From Actinomycetales bacterium (GTDB lineage: Bacteria; Actinomycetota; Actinomycetes; Actinomycetales; Dermatophilaceae): DNA of 64,000 nucleotides. The notes under the pieces were generated by a model. It saw only the letters and a program-made list of their open reading frames with translations. It was not told the DNA's origin and did not search any database. Positions 8,375-16,725 of the stretch are shown here, one piece after another. The stretch spans positions 1-64,000 of the forward strand of contig JADJVI010000059.1 of the NCBI GenBank assembly GCA_016710645.1. Direction: 5' to 3'. Position 1 is the first letter of the stretch, and every line of letters starts with the position of its first letter. The translations under genes and the position numbers were made by a program.

Positions 8375-8590
8375 ATCATCGCGCCGTCGGCTTTCAAGCA
8401 CGGAGCCAGCGAAGACGACATCCTGCACGCATACCGCAATCCCATCCGCATCTTCGATCTTGACGATGGCTTCACGATGATCATCGGCGCCAACGCGACG
8501 GCGATCATCTTCGAAGTCGGAGTCATCGAAGGCCATACCGCGAACGTCATCTTCCACGCGATGAGGGCCCGGGAGAAGTACCTGAGGTGA
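8375..8590 (+). pseudogene. Remnant of a small toxin-like protein, no usable start
   Basis: The frame encodes IIAPSAFKHGASEDD, HAYRNPIRIFDLDDGFT, MIIGANATAIIFEVGV and FHAMRAREKYLR, a compact beta-rich domain resembling small DUF4258/BrnT-like proteins coded before HTH partners. No ATG, GTG or TTG lies in frame before the domain; the nearest ATG (8358) is out of frame. Its stop overlaps the following gene (TGATG). Either 5'-truncated, frameshifted, or using a rare start. Confidence 0.5.
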
Positions 8591-8865
8591 TGACGATGCC
8601 CCGATCCGTCGAAGATATCCTCGCCCACGCTGACGAGCTGGCCCAGCGATTCGAGGACTACGAACCTGACCCCGCAGACGAGCGCGACGTCGCAGCAATC
8701 AGCGCCCTCCGGCAAGCGGCCATGGAACGGTCCGCCGCCGAGGCCCACGTCCGCGACGCCGTCCGGCAAGCCCGCGAACACAAAGTGCCCTGGACCACCA
8801 TCGGAACCTTTCTCGGGACCTCTGGCGAAGCGGCGCGGCAGCGCTACGGGCGGCTGACCGCCTGA
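8590..8865 (+). CDS. Small HTH antitoxin-like protein
   Basis: 91 residues from the ATG that overlaps the preceding stop; a GTG one codon earlier is also possible. N-terminal acidic helices (VEDILAHADELAQRFEDYEP) and a C-terminal helix-turn-helix (KVPWTTIGTFLGTSGEAARQRYG). Paired with a toxin-like remnant, it looks like the antitoxin of a small two-gene module, now possibly orphaned. Exact family not recognised. Confidence 0.65.
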   Translation: MTMPRSVEDILAHADELAQRFEDYEPDPADERDVAAISALRQAAMERSAAEAHVRDAVRQAREHKVPWTTIGTFLGTSGEAARQRYGRLTA

Positions 8866-8873
8866 CGTGTAGG

Positions 8874-9569
8874 TCAGCGGCTATCTGCGGCTTGGGTCAA
8901 GAGGGCTGTGAAGACGTCGACTGGTTGGGCGCCGGAGACCGCAAGTCGTCCGCCGGCGACGGTAAACGGCACACCGGTGACGCCGATCGATCGGGCCTCG
9001 GCCTCGTCCGCTCGCACCTCGGCGGCAAATTCGTCGGACGCCAATACCTCGCCAATTCGGTTGGGAGACAGGCCCACCCCGGTGGCGAGGTCCACCAGCA
9101 CAGCGTGATCGTCCAGTGCCAGCCCCTGCTGGAAGTGCGCGGCATACATCGCCTCGCGCAACTCCCCGGCCAGCGACCCACCTCCACCCCTGGCACCACC
9201 TCCAGAGCCCGTTCCAGCACCCTCGGCAGCAGCCAGCGCCAGCAATCGATGTGCGTCAAAGGTCGACGACTTCACCGCCCGCGAGAAGTCCAGGACCAGC
9301 CCGTCCTCGGCAGCGACAGCAGCCACCTGCGAGGTCATCGCCAAGCCAGCAGCGAGCCCGCCGCCATACTTGCGCCCCAGATACTCGGCCACCGGCACTC
9401 GCTCGCCGGACGGCATACCGGGGTCGAGTTCGTAGGCCCGATGCCGCACCGCCACCGGCCCCGCAAACCCGGCCACAGCCTCAGCCAGCCGGCGCTGCGC
9501 GATGTAACACCACGGGCACACGAGATCGGCCCACACCTGCACATCCAGCACGTCCACCGCATCACTCAT
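8874..9569 (-). CDS. DsbA-family (FrnE-like) dithiol oxidoreductase
   Basis: 231 residues. Thioredoxin fold with the active site DLVCPWCYIAQRRL near residue 19 and the cis-Pro region GVTGVPFTVAGGRLAVSGAQP near the C-terminus, typical of cytosolic FrnE/2-hydroxychromene isomerase-like DsbA proteins. A glycine-rich insert (GTGSGGGARGGGGS) sits in the helical domain around residue 128. No signal peptide. Substrate unknown. Confidence 0.85.
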   Translation of the reverse strand: MSDAVDVLDVQVWADLVCPWCYIAQRRLAEAVAGFAGPVAVRHRAYELDPGMPSGERVPVAEYLGRKYGGGLAAGLAMTSQVAAVAAEDGLVLDFSRAVKSSTFDAHRLLALAAAEGAGTGSGGGARGGGGSLAGELREAMYAAHFQQGLALDDHAVLVDLATGVGLSPNRIGEVLASDEFAAEVRADEAEARSIGVTGVPFTVAGGRLAVSGAQPVDVFTALLTQAADSR

Positions 9570-9588
9570 CCCGCGAGTCTGACACCCA

Positions 9589-10525
9589 TCACCCGGCCGG
9601 CACATCCGCCACATCCGGCACCTGCGGCCGCGGCACATGCGCCAACAGGTAGCGCCGGAACAGCGCCGCCGCCGGGAGCAGCGCCCGCTCGGTCGACCGC
9701 ACCAGCCCCACATCGCGGGCTGCAGCCGCGTCGGAGATCCGCACCAGCCGTGGCCCACCGGTCGACGCGGGCAGCGGATCGTCACCCGTCGCCGGCACCA
9801 CGGCCACCCCCAACCCTGCCGCAACGAACCCCCGCGCAGTCGTCAGATCGTCCACCTCGAAAGCCACCTGCGGCTCGATCCCCGCTGCCGCCACGAGCCG
9901 CTCCCACCGCTGCCGCATCGGGCTCGGCGCCCGAGGCACGACGAACGGCTCCCCTGCCGCCTCGGCCATCGACACCTCGGTGCGCCCAGCCCACGCATGC
10001 CGCGCGGGCACGGCCAGAAAGAGGTCCTCCCGGAAGAGCAACCGCCACTGCACGGGTATGCCGTGCGGCCGCTGGGCGGTGATGACCAGGTCCACTCGAC
10101 TCTCCACCAGGCCCTCCGGCGAGGACAGCACGCCCTCTTGACCGGTCTGATGGACGACAAACTGCACTAGAGGATGCTCGTCCCGAAAGCCGCTGATGAG
10201 CGCCGGCACCAACCACGAGCCCAACGATGGGTCATGAGCGAGCACGACGGTCCCCCGCTCGGGATCGAGCAACTGGTCGACTGCGGCCAGGCCGTCGTCG
10301 AGGGTGTTAATGAGCCGATCGACATGTCGCTTGAAGACCGACCCCGCGTGGGTCAGCCGCAACACCCGTCCCGATCGGGCCAAACAACGGCGTGCCGATC
10401 TCCTCCTGCAAGGCCGCCAAGGCGCGAGAGACGCTCGGCTGGCTCACCATGTGCAGCTCGGCGACCTCGGTCACCGTCGCCCCATCTGCGACGAACTGAA
10501 ACCATCGCAACGCATCGGTTTCCAC
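9589..10525 (-). pseudogene. LysR-family regulator with a frameshift
   Basis: The N-terminal HTH (METDALRWFQFVADGA, then EVAELHMVSQPSVSRALAALQ) reads from the ATG at 10525 to GTPLFG; the effector domain (ARSGRVLRLTHAGSVFKRHV onward to the stop at 9589) is in another frame. The junction is a GGCCC run around 10376-10381; one C fewer would restore GTPLFGRSGRVLRL. Either a sequencing error in a short homopolymer or a recent inactivation. The rest of the protein, a PBP2-type domain, is intact. Confidence 0.8.
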
Positions 10526-10613
10526 GCAGTCACCCTACCTATGCACAAGACGTATAGATCAACCGACTCATTGGTATTGGACGCATGGCACGCGCTCCGC
10601 GCACCATGGATGC

Positions 10614-10877
10614 ATGAACAACCGCACCTTCACCAACTCGACCACCTACGCCGCCAAGCTCGTGGCAATGGTCCGCGACGACCTCCAGGAGCGCCGCGAA
10701 GCCCGTGCGGCCCGTGCCCGACTCATGCGCGACCTCGACGGCTACCACTCGCGCGCCGACATCGACGACCTACTCGCTGCCGTCGACCGCCACGAAGGCC
10801 CCGAGGCCGAGCTCATGCGCACGATCCTGCACTCCAAGCTGCAGCACGCCCAGCGCGGCTCACTCATCGCCGGCTGA
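10614..10877 (+). CDS. Small charged protein, unknown
   Basis: 87 residues, divergent from the LysR gene. Arg/Asp/Glu-rich and predicted helical (VAMVRDDLQERREARAARAR, LDGYHSRADIDDLLAAV). Weakly reminiscent of short DUF1127-like proteins. Followed by a strong terminator. No function proposed. Confidence 0.6.
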   Translation: MNNRTFTNSTTYAAKLVAMVRDDLQERREARAARARLMRDLDGYHSRADIDDLLAAVDRHEGPEAELMRTILHSKLQHAQRGSLIAG

Positions 10878-10937
10878 CGACCGCAACCCACGACCTCACC
10901 CCAAGAAGCCCCAGAAGCCGGCCTGACCGGCATACGT

Positions 10938-10972
10938 CGAAGCCCCCGATCCATCGCGGATCGGGGGCTTCG
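10938..10972. terminator. Bidirectional hairpin terminator
   Basis: 15-bp perfect stem (CGAAGCCCCCGATCC and its complement) with a 5-nt loop between the convergent small gene and the NlpC/P60 gene. Confidence 0.85.
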
Positions 10973-11009
10973 TCGTCCGGCGCTTACGGGCGCCGAGTGA
11001 CGCTCAGGC

Positions 11010-11798
11010 TCAGAACCGGCCGTAGCTCACCTTGTTAGTGGTCCAGATGGTGTGCAGACCGGACAGGATGCCGGGACGGCGGGCGTCGTAGAGCATGCCC
11101 GGGCTGGCGTAGATGCCGACGTGGTAGGCCGGGTAGCCGAAGAAGACCAGGTCGCCCGGCTGCGGGTTGCTGACCTTGGTCGACGCGGCGCGCTGGCCCT
11201 CGGCCGTGCGCGGGATCGACTTGCCGACCTGACGGTAGACGTAGGAGGTGAAACCCGAGCAGTCGAAGCCCGCCGACGGCGAGGACCCACCGTGGACGTA
11301 GCGAATGCCGGAGAGGCTGCGGGCGATGCCGACGATGCTGCCATCGCTCGGCGGGACGTTGACCGCGGGCTTGGGGGCGGCAACCGGAGCTGCCGGGGTG
11401 GCAGCGGCCGACGAAGTCGTCGTCGACGAGGTCGTCGTCGACGCGGCCGTCGTGGTCAGCGCGGCGCGGTCGTTGGACCGCGAAGCAGCCGTGACCTTCT
11501 TGGTCTTAAAGCCCAGCGCACCGAAGGTCTCGTTGGCGGGCGCTGTGGCCGGCGCGCTCAGCGAGGGTCCGACCTCTGCGGCAGCAGCGCCGTCGGCGGC
11601 ACCGGTGGCCGGCAGCGGCGACGCCTCGGGGATGGTGACGGCCGAGGCCGGCATGGCCATCGACGCGATGAGGCCGCCGGACATGACCGCAGCAGCGGAA
11701 ACGCGGGCGACTGGCTTGACGTTGTCCGTGGCGATCTGAGCCAGCTCGGCCAACGGGGAATACCCGGAGGCGCGGTGACGCCCGACGTGTGCAGACAC
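11010..11798 (-). CDS. Secreted NlpC/P60 peptidoglycan endopeptidase
   Basis: 262 residues, GTG start with AGGAGAGG upstream. N-terminal export region with hydrophobic stretch VSAAAVMSGGLIASMAMPASA, then a long Ala/Thr/Ser-rich linker (about residues 55-150), then a C-terminal NlpC/P60 domain: catalytic Cys in AGFDCSGFTSYVYRQ, His in YHVGIYASPGM. No SH3 or LysM binding domain is visible. Preceded by a c-di-AMP riboswitch, the usual control of cell-wall hydrolases in actinobacteria. Confidence 0.92.
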   Translation of the reverse strand: MSAHVGRHRASGYSPLAELAQIATDNVKPVARVSAAAVMSGGLIASMAMPASAVTIPEASPLPATGAADGAAAAEVGPSLSAPATAPANETFGALGFKTKKVTAASRSNDRAALTTTAASTTTSSTTTSSAAATPAAPVAAPKPAVNVPPSDGSIVGIARSLSGIRYVHGGSSPSAGFDCSGFTSYVYRQVGKSIPRTAEGQRAASTKVSNPQPGDLVFFGYPAYHVGIYASPGMLYDARRPGILSGLHTIWTTNKVSYGRF

Positions 11799-11813
11799 GA
11801 TGTACCTCTCCTA

Positions 11814-11988
11814 GCGCCTACGAGGTGAGCTGTCGGGTTCGGGTGGGAGTCACCCGGGCCTCGACCGATTTTCGGCCGCGACCTTCACCCCAAGGGCGTC
11901 TCACGACGCCCGAAAGTGGGTCCCCCGCTCCTGCCTGGCGGTAAGTCGTCCCGAGGCGGTGGCAGGATTCGGCGATCCACCTCGGCGC
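11814..11988 (-). ncRNA. c-di-AMP riboswitch (ydaO/yuaA class)
   Basis: Read on the minus strand, the leader shows the conserved blocks of this class: GCCGAATCCTGCC, GGGGGACCCA, CTTGGGGTGAAG, CCCGAACCCGACAGCTCACC and TCGTAGGCGC. The outer stem pairs GCGCC/GGCGC and GAGGTG/CACCTC at the two ends. It ends just before the SD of the NlpC/P60 gene, as expected for an off-switch controlling wall hydrolases in response to c-di-AMP. Confidence 0.9.
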
Positions 11989-12097
11989 CGCCCATGTCTG
12001 GTCCGGCGTCGGGAAGACTAACTCATCTCCCCGGCCAATGTCACGTTCCGATCACGGAATGGCCACTGTGAGATCACCGACTCCTGAATCCCAGCAC

Positions 12098-12850
12098 TCA
12101 CGGTGCCTGGAAACGCTCCCCGAAGACGTGCGCGGCGACCTCCCTGGGCAGGCGCACAGCTGCCGTGTCGGCGTCCTCGCCGACCCCCACGCAGACATCG
12201 GCGCCCTCGACCCACACCCGCACCGTCGTGCCGGGCAGCACCCCCGCCTCGATCAGCACGGCGAGCGTCTCCGGCTCGACCTGGGCGATCTCGCCGATCC
12301 GCCGGACGACGACGGTCTGCTTGGCGCCGGATTCGGCCGACCCAGCGCCCCGACCAGACCCGCTCACCGGGGCCCGCCCCGCCCAGTCGCGCAGGCTCCG
12401 CGACTGATCGGCGTCGGGGGCCTCCCGTTCGCCCTCCAACTCCTCCAAACCGGGGATGGGGTTGCCCCAGGGCGAGTCGCGGTGGTCACCGATGAGGGCG
12501 AGGATCCGCCGCTCGACCCGGTCGCTCATGACGTGTTCCCAGCGGCAGGCTTCCTCGTGGACGTACTCCCACTCCAGCCCGAGGATGTCGACGAGCAGCC
12601 GCTCGGCAAGCCGGTGTTTGCGCATGACCCGAGTCGCAGCCAGTCGACCGGTCGCCGACAACTCCAGATGGCGGTCGTCGGTCACTCGCACCAGCCCGTC
12701 GCGCTCCATCCGCGCCACGGTCTGCGACACGGTCGGCCCGGAGTGCCCGAGCCGCTCGGCGATGCGCGCGCGCATCGGCACGATCCCCTCTTCCTCGAGT
12801 TCGAAGATGGTCCGCAGATACATCTCGGTCGTGTCGATCATGTCGCTCAC
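12098..12850 (-). CDS. ideR: Iron-dependent repressor, IdeR/DtxR family
   Basis: 250 residues from the GTG at 12850 (an upstream ATG at 12871 would overlap the photolyase start). N-terminal DtxR HTH (MIDTTEMYLRTIFELEEEG, SGPTVSQTVARMERDGLV), metal-binding dimerisation domain (MRKHRLAERLLVDILGLEW, CRWEHVMSDRVERRI), and C-terminal SH3-like domain. A 40-residue Ser/Gly-rich insert separates the last two domains, longer than usual. IdeR represses iron uptake when Fe2+-loaded. Confidence 0.9.
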   Translation of the reverse strand: MSDMIDTTEMYLRTIFELEEEGIVPMRARIAERLGHSGPTVSQTVARMERDGLVRVTDDRHLELSATGRLAATRVMRKHRLAERLLVDILGLEWEYVHEEACRWEHVMSDRVERRILALIGDHRDSPWGNPIPGLEELEGEREAPDADQSRSLRDWAGRAPVSGSGRGAGSAESGAKQTVVVRRIGEIAQVEPETLAVLIEAGVLPGTTVRVWVEGADVCVGVGEDADTAAVRLPREVAAHVFGERFQAP

Positions 12851-12870
12851 GGGGGTTAGCCTCTCATCCA

Positions 12871-14235
12871 ATGAACCCTGTCCTGGTGTGGTTGCGGCGC
12901 GACCTGCGCCTGGCCGACCATCCAGCCCTGCTCACCGCCGCGTCCACCGGACGCCCGGTGGTCCCCGTCTTCGTCATCGACCCGGGTCTTTGGGACGCCG
13001 CAGGCGCGCGGCAAGGTCGCCTCGCGGCCTCCCTGCGCTCCCTCTCGGACGACCTCCAAGCCCGGTATGCCGTGCGGCTGGTCATCCGTCGCGGCTCACC
13101 TTTGGCGGTCATCCGCTCTCTGGCAAGGGAACTCGGCGCCGACAGTGTCCAGGTCACGGCCGAGACCACCCCTTATGGCCGACGCCGAGATGCCGCGGTG
13201 TCCTCCCGACTGGCCGACGCCGGCGTGGCCTGGGTGGCGACGGGCACGGCATACGCGGTCGGTCCGGGCACCGTGCTGACCGGCAGCGGCACGCCTTACC
13301 AGGTCTTCACGCCGTTCTCGCGGGCCTGGCGAGCCCACGGCGCACCGGGTCCCGCCCCCGCCCCGAGCCGCCTGGTTGGCCTCGCCGAGGTGCCGAGCGA
13401 CGACCTGCCCGCTCCCACGCTTGTCGCCAACGACGTCGCCGTCGGTGAAGCCGCCGCCCATGCACGGTGGCGCGCTTTCCGGGAGGGTGCCCTCACGGCA
13501 TACGGGACCGACCGCGACCGGCCCGACCTCGACGGCACCTCGCGGCTGTCCGAAGCGCTCAAGTACGGCGAGATCCACCCGCGCACGCTGCTCGCCGACC
13601 TCGGCCGTGACGAGGCGCGCGGCACCCCGGGCGCGGGGCGGTTCGTCACCGAGTTGGCCTGGCGCGAGTTTTATGCCGACGTGTTGTGGCACCACCCGGA
13701 TTCGGCCTGGCACGATCTGCGGCCGCTGCCAGGGATGGAGTACGACGAGCCGGGCGTGACGTTCGATGCGTGGCGGGAGGGGCGGACGGGTTATCCGTTC
13801 GTCGACGCCGGGATGCGCCAACTCGCGGCGAGCGGATGGATGCACAACCGGGTGCGGATGGTGACGGCGAGCTTCCTGGTCAAGCACCTGCACGTGTGGT
13901 GGCCGCACGGAGCCCGGCACTTCATGGCGCAGCTCCGGGACGGGGACCTCGCGTCCAATTCCCATGGCTGGCAATGGGTTGCGGGCACCGGCACCGATGC
14001 GGCGCCGTACTTCCGGATCTTCAACCCGGTCGCGCAAGGGTTGCGCTTCGACCCGCGGGGTGACTACGTGCGCCGCTGGGTGCCCGAGCTGGCTCACCTG
14101 CCCGGCGCCACTGCCCATGAGCCGTGGTCGCACGCCGACGGGTATGCCGGTGGCTACCCCGCGCGGATCGTCGAGCACGCAGCGGCCAGGTCTGAGGCCC
14201 TGCGCCGGTATGCCGTGTCCCGCACCTCCCGCTGA
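12871..14235 (+). CDS. phr: Deoxyribodipyrimidine photolyase
   Basis: 454 residues. N-terminal photolyase domain (VLVWLRRDLRLADHPALL), C-terminal FAD-binding helical domain with TELAWREFYADVLWHHPD, GMRQLAASGWMHNRVRM, SNSHGWQWVAGTGTDAAPYF and RIFNPVAQGLRFDP, as in class I CPD photolyases. Repairs UV cyclobutane dimers using blue light. Divergent from ideR with only 20 nt between starts. Typical length. Confidence 0.94.
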   Translation: MNPVLVWLRRDLRLADHPALLTAASTGRPVVPVFVIDPGLWDAAGARQGRLAASLRSLSDDLQARYAVRLVIRRGSPLAVIRSLARELGADSVQVTAETTPYGRRRDAAVSSRLADAGVAWVATGTAYAVGPGTVLTGSGTPYQVFTPFSRAWRAHGAPGPAPAPSRLVGLAEVPSDDLPAPTLVANDVAVGEAAAHARWRAFREGALTAYGTDRDRPDLDGTSRLSEALKYGEIHPRTLLADLGRDEARGTPGAGRFVTELAWREFYADVLWHHPDSAWHDLRPLPGMEYDEPGVTFDAWREGRTGYPFVDAGMRQLAASGWMHNRVRMVTASFLVKHLHVWWPHGARHFMAQLRDGDLASNSHGWQWVAGTGTDAAPYFRIFNPVAQGLRFDPRGDYVRRWVPELAHLPGATAHEPWSHADGYAGGYPARIVEHAAARSEALRRYAVSRTSR

Positions 14236-14239
14236 TCGG

Positions 14240-14296
14240 CGACATGAGCCAATCTGCTGCTTCGCCGGGTCTGAAACCACAGATTGGCTCATGTCG
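14240..14296. terminator. 17-bp inverted repeat after the photolyase gene
   Basis: Arms CGACATGAGCCAATCTG and its exact complement, separated by 23 nt, start four bases after the phr stop. Placement suggests a terminator, but the loop is long and there is no T-run, so a protein site or repeat element is also possible. Confidence 0.5.
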
Positions 14297-14373
14297 TGGA
14301 GCTCAGCGGTCGGCTCTGAGGTCGCGGCGGGTGTCGCTGCCTTCTCCCGCGCCTGAACCGGCAGGATCACCCC

Positions 14374-14940
14374 ATGACCGAGGTCCGCATCCGTCTCGCC
14401 CAGCCCGCCGACGCGCAAGCCATCCACGATCTTGTCGTGGGGTTGGCCGTCTACGAGAAGGAGCCGGATGCGGTCGAGGGCGGACCAGAGGATTTCGCCG
14501 CGGCGCTGTTCTGTGACTCGCCGCAGGTCTTCTGTCACGTTGCCGAGGTCCGCGACAGCGCGGCCGATAACGTCGGGGACCGCAGCGCTGAGAGCGACAA
14601 GGGTGACGGCGGCGACGGCGATGACGAGTCAGGCGACTGGGAGGTCGCCGGGATCGCGATCTGGTACGTCACCTTCTCGACCTGGAAGGTGCGCCACGGC
14701 ATCTGGCTGGAGGACCTCTTCGTCACCCCGGAACGTCGCGGCCTCGGCTTGGGCCGGATGCTCCTGGAGGCGCTGGCCCAGGTCTGTGTCGAGCGCGGCT
14801 ACCCGCGATTCGAGTGGTGGGTGCTCGACTGGAACACTCCGGCGCACGGCTTCTATCGCTCGCTCGGTGCGGTCCCACAGGACGAATGGACGGTGTGGCG
14901 CACCGACGGCGAAGCCTTAGCCACCCTCGGCCGCCGCTGA
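14374..14940 (+). CDS. GNAT acetyltransferase, diamine N-acetyltransferase-like
   Basis: 188 residues. N-terminal IRLAQPADAQAIHDLVVGLA, acetyl-CoA loop EDLFVTPERRGLGLGRMLLE, C-terminal RFEWWVLDWNTPAHGFYRSLG: the layout of spermidine/thialysine-type (SSAT) acetyltransferases. A 30-residue acidic insert (about 65-90: DRSAESDKGDGGDGDDES) lies between strands and has no counterpart I recall. The exact amine substrate is unknown. Confidence 0.85.
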   Translation: MTEVRIRLAQPADAQAIHDLVVGLAVYEKEPDAVEGGPEDFAAALFCDSPQVFCHVAEVRDSAADNVGDRSAESDKGDGGDGDDESGDWEVAGIAIWYVTFSTWKVRHGIWLEDLFVTPERRGLGLGRMLLEALAQVCVERGYPRFEWWVLDWNTPAHGFYRSLGAVPQDEWTVWRTDGEALATLGRR

Positions 14941-14985
14941 CCGCTCGCCGCGGCCACAGCCTCGTTCGAAGGGCCGTTGACGCCT

Positions 14986-15056
14986 TGTCAAGATCGCGAT
15001 CTTGTCACTTGGGTGCCGTTGCAACGCGACCCAAGTGTCAAGATCGCGATCTTTCG
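14986..15056. repeat. 71-bp palindromic intergenic element, copy A
   Basis: Outer arms each contain the self-complementary GATCGCGATC; inner arms are ACTTGGGT and ACCCAAGT around a 14-nt GCCGTTGCAACGCG centre. Copy B at 32824-32894 matches 67 of 71 positions by hand alignment. Here it lies between two convergent genes. Confidence 0.85.
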
Positions 15057-15124
15057 ACCCACGCCCGACAGTCATCGTGTCGAACGAACGGCCGCACCTC
15101 GTCCGCACCGTTGTCCACGGCGCC

Positions 15125-16387
15125 TCAGGTCTCCCGGCGTGCCCTCGTCGGGTCGTAGCGCGGCACCCAGATCCGCAGCCAGGCCGCGCCCATCCAGGCC
15201 AGCCCGCCCATCAGCACGGCCGCCGCACCAAGCGAGAGCACCGCGGCGGCGAGGCTCACCAGCGCCGGCCCGGCCGCCCACCCCAGGTCACCCATGAGCC
15301 GCCAGCCCCCGAGGAACTGCGCCCGCCCTTCGACCGGCGAGGCATCCGCACCGAGCGTCATGAGGATCCCCGAGCCGATCCCATTACCGACGCCCAGGAT
15401 CAGCCCGACGACGACCAACCCGGTGAAGCTCCCCGCCAGCGGGATGAGCGCCATCCCCACCCCCAGCACGAGCATCGACGGCACGGCGACGTGCACTCGC
15501 CCGAACCGGTCCATCGCCCACCCCGCCGGATAGAACAGCAGCATGTCGGCGGCTCCCGAGATGCCGAAGACCAGGCTCGTCGACGCGGCGTCCAGCCCGA
15601 TGCTCTCGGCCCACAGCGGCACGATGGCGTTGCGGGCGGCCCGCGCTGCGGCGACCGCCAACACCCCCAGCCCCAGCGTGGTGAGCACCCGTCGATGGGC
15701 GCGCAAGACAGACGCGACCGACGCCGGACGCGCCACCGCGCCGACCGCGACGCCCGACCCAGTCACACCACCAACAGGGGTATGCCGTGCCGCCCGCTGC
15801 GCCTCCGGCCGCGCCAAATCGGGGGTCAGGGCCACCAGCACAGCGGCCAGCACGGCGAAGGTGACGCCCACGGCATACGCGGCCCGGGTGGACCACAGCG
15901 AAACCGCGGCCGCCCCGAGGAAGGGACCGAGGAAGATCCCCACGCGATGCACTCCGCCGAGGGTCGACAGCGCCCGGGCCCGCAGCCCGGCGGGGACGAC
16001 CTCGGTGAGATAGGTATGCCGGGCCAGCCCGAACACCGAGCCCGCCACCCCCATGACGAGCACCGCAACGGCGAGCGTGAGCACCGAGCGTGCCAGCCCC
16101 GCCCCGACCATCCCGATCCCTTCGGCGAGGGCGGCGAACAGCAGGGCGCGGCGCTCGCCGATCCGGGCCGCGAGGGCACCGGCTGGCAGATCGCCGAGGA
16201 CCATGCCGACGCCCACGAGGGCGACGACCACCGCGGCCGTTTCGGTCGACGCGCCGAGGTCCAGGGCAGTGAGGGCGAGGATCGGTGTGACGGCTCCGGT
16301 GCCGACCGATGCCAGGGCAGTCGGCCCGTATGCCGGGACGGCGATCTCACGCAGAGAGGTCACCGTCGCATCGCTCACGACGGGCAC
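15125..16387 (-). CDS. MFS transporter
   Basis: 420 residues, GTG start (a second GTG three codons on is possible). About 12 membrane segments; MFS loop motif GDLPAGALAARIGERRALL after helix 2 and a related one in the second half (YPAGWAMDRFGRVHVAVP). Resembles multidrug/quinolone-type exporters; substrate not predictable. Convergent with the acetyltransferase gene across the palindromic element. Confidence 0.88.
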   Translation of the reverse strand: MPVVSDATVTSLREIAVPAYGPTALASVGTGAVTPILALTALDLGASTETAAVVVALVGVGMVLGDLPAGALAARIGERRALLFAALAEGIGMVGAGLARSVLTLAVAVLVMGVAGSVFGLARHTYLTEVVPAGLRARALSTLGGVHRVGIFLGPFLGAAAVSLWSTRAAYAVGVTFAVLAAVLVALTPDLARPEAQRAARHTPVGGVTGSGVAVGAVARPASVASVLRAHRRVLTTLGLGVLAVAAARAARNAIVPLWAESIGLDAASTSLVFGISGAADMLLFYPAGWAMDRFGRVHVAVPSMLVLGVGMALIPLAGSFTGLVVVGLILGVGNGIGSGILMTLGADASPVEGRAQFLGGWRLMGDLGWAAGPALVSLAAAVLSLGAAAVLMGGLAWMGAAWLRIWVPRYDPTRARRET

Positions 16388-16526
16388 TGTATGCCGGGTC
16401 GTCGCCTCCCAGCGGGCTCGTTCCGCGCCCTGATCGCGGAAACTGAAGAGGTCGGTAGAAATCCCTTGAGGCGCAGCGGGAATCGATCTACCGTCTGCGG
16501 TACACGGGAGAGGAGGTGGTCAGGTA

Positions 16527-16565
16527 GTGAGTTCCTATCGGACTCGTGAGGTGGTTGCGCAGTAG
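16527..16565 (+). CDS. Candidate 12-residue leader peptide
   Basis: GTG start 10 nt after AGGAGG; encodes MSSYRTREVVAQ. It is followed by a second small frame and a long hairpin (see 16594-16710). Strong SD for such a short frame, in a gap with no other plus-strand gene for 900 nt. Coding status is unproven. Confidence 0.3.
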   Translation: MSSYRTREVVAQ

Positions 16566-16593
16566 CGCGATCGTTTCTCCAAGAGGACATCGC

Positions 16594-16710
16594 GTGGCTG
16601 CAATCCAACGCAGCCGCCGCGGCCCGTGGGCAGGCACGTCTCGTCCAGCGTGCGAGGTGAGGTCTCGACCGACCCTCAACCCACGGGCCGTTCTCATGTC
16701 CAGGCCCTGA
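16594..16710 (+). CDS. Candidate 38-residue basic peptide
   Basis: GTG start 5 nt after AAGAGGAC; peptide MAAIQRSRRGPWAGTSRP continuing to a TGA at 16710, Arg-rich. Within it, CGGCCCGTGGG (16620-16630) pairs exactly with CCCACGGGCCG (16680-16690), so the region may instead be a structured RNA (leader or attenuator) without a downstream plus-strand gene close by. Unrecognised. Confidence 0.3.
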   Translation: MAAIQRSRRGPWAGTSRPACEVRSRPTLNPRAVLMSRP

Positions 16711-16725
16711 CGCTTGACTCAAGGA

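Noticed and set aside
7295..8873. Integrative element with integrase at tRNA-Arg
   Set aside because: No integrase gene and no second copy of the tRNA 3' end found by eye in the window; only the fused gene ends suggest past integration.
15002..16549. Plus-strand open frame of 515 codons
   Set aside because: Antisense of the MFS transporter; His/Arg/Pro-rich composition typical of shadows in G+C-rich DNA.
16388..16725. tmRNA, RNase P RNA or SRP RNA in the gap
   Set aside because: None of their conserved core sequences is present.
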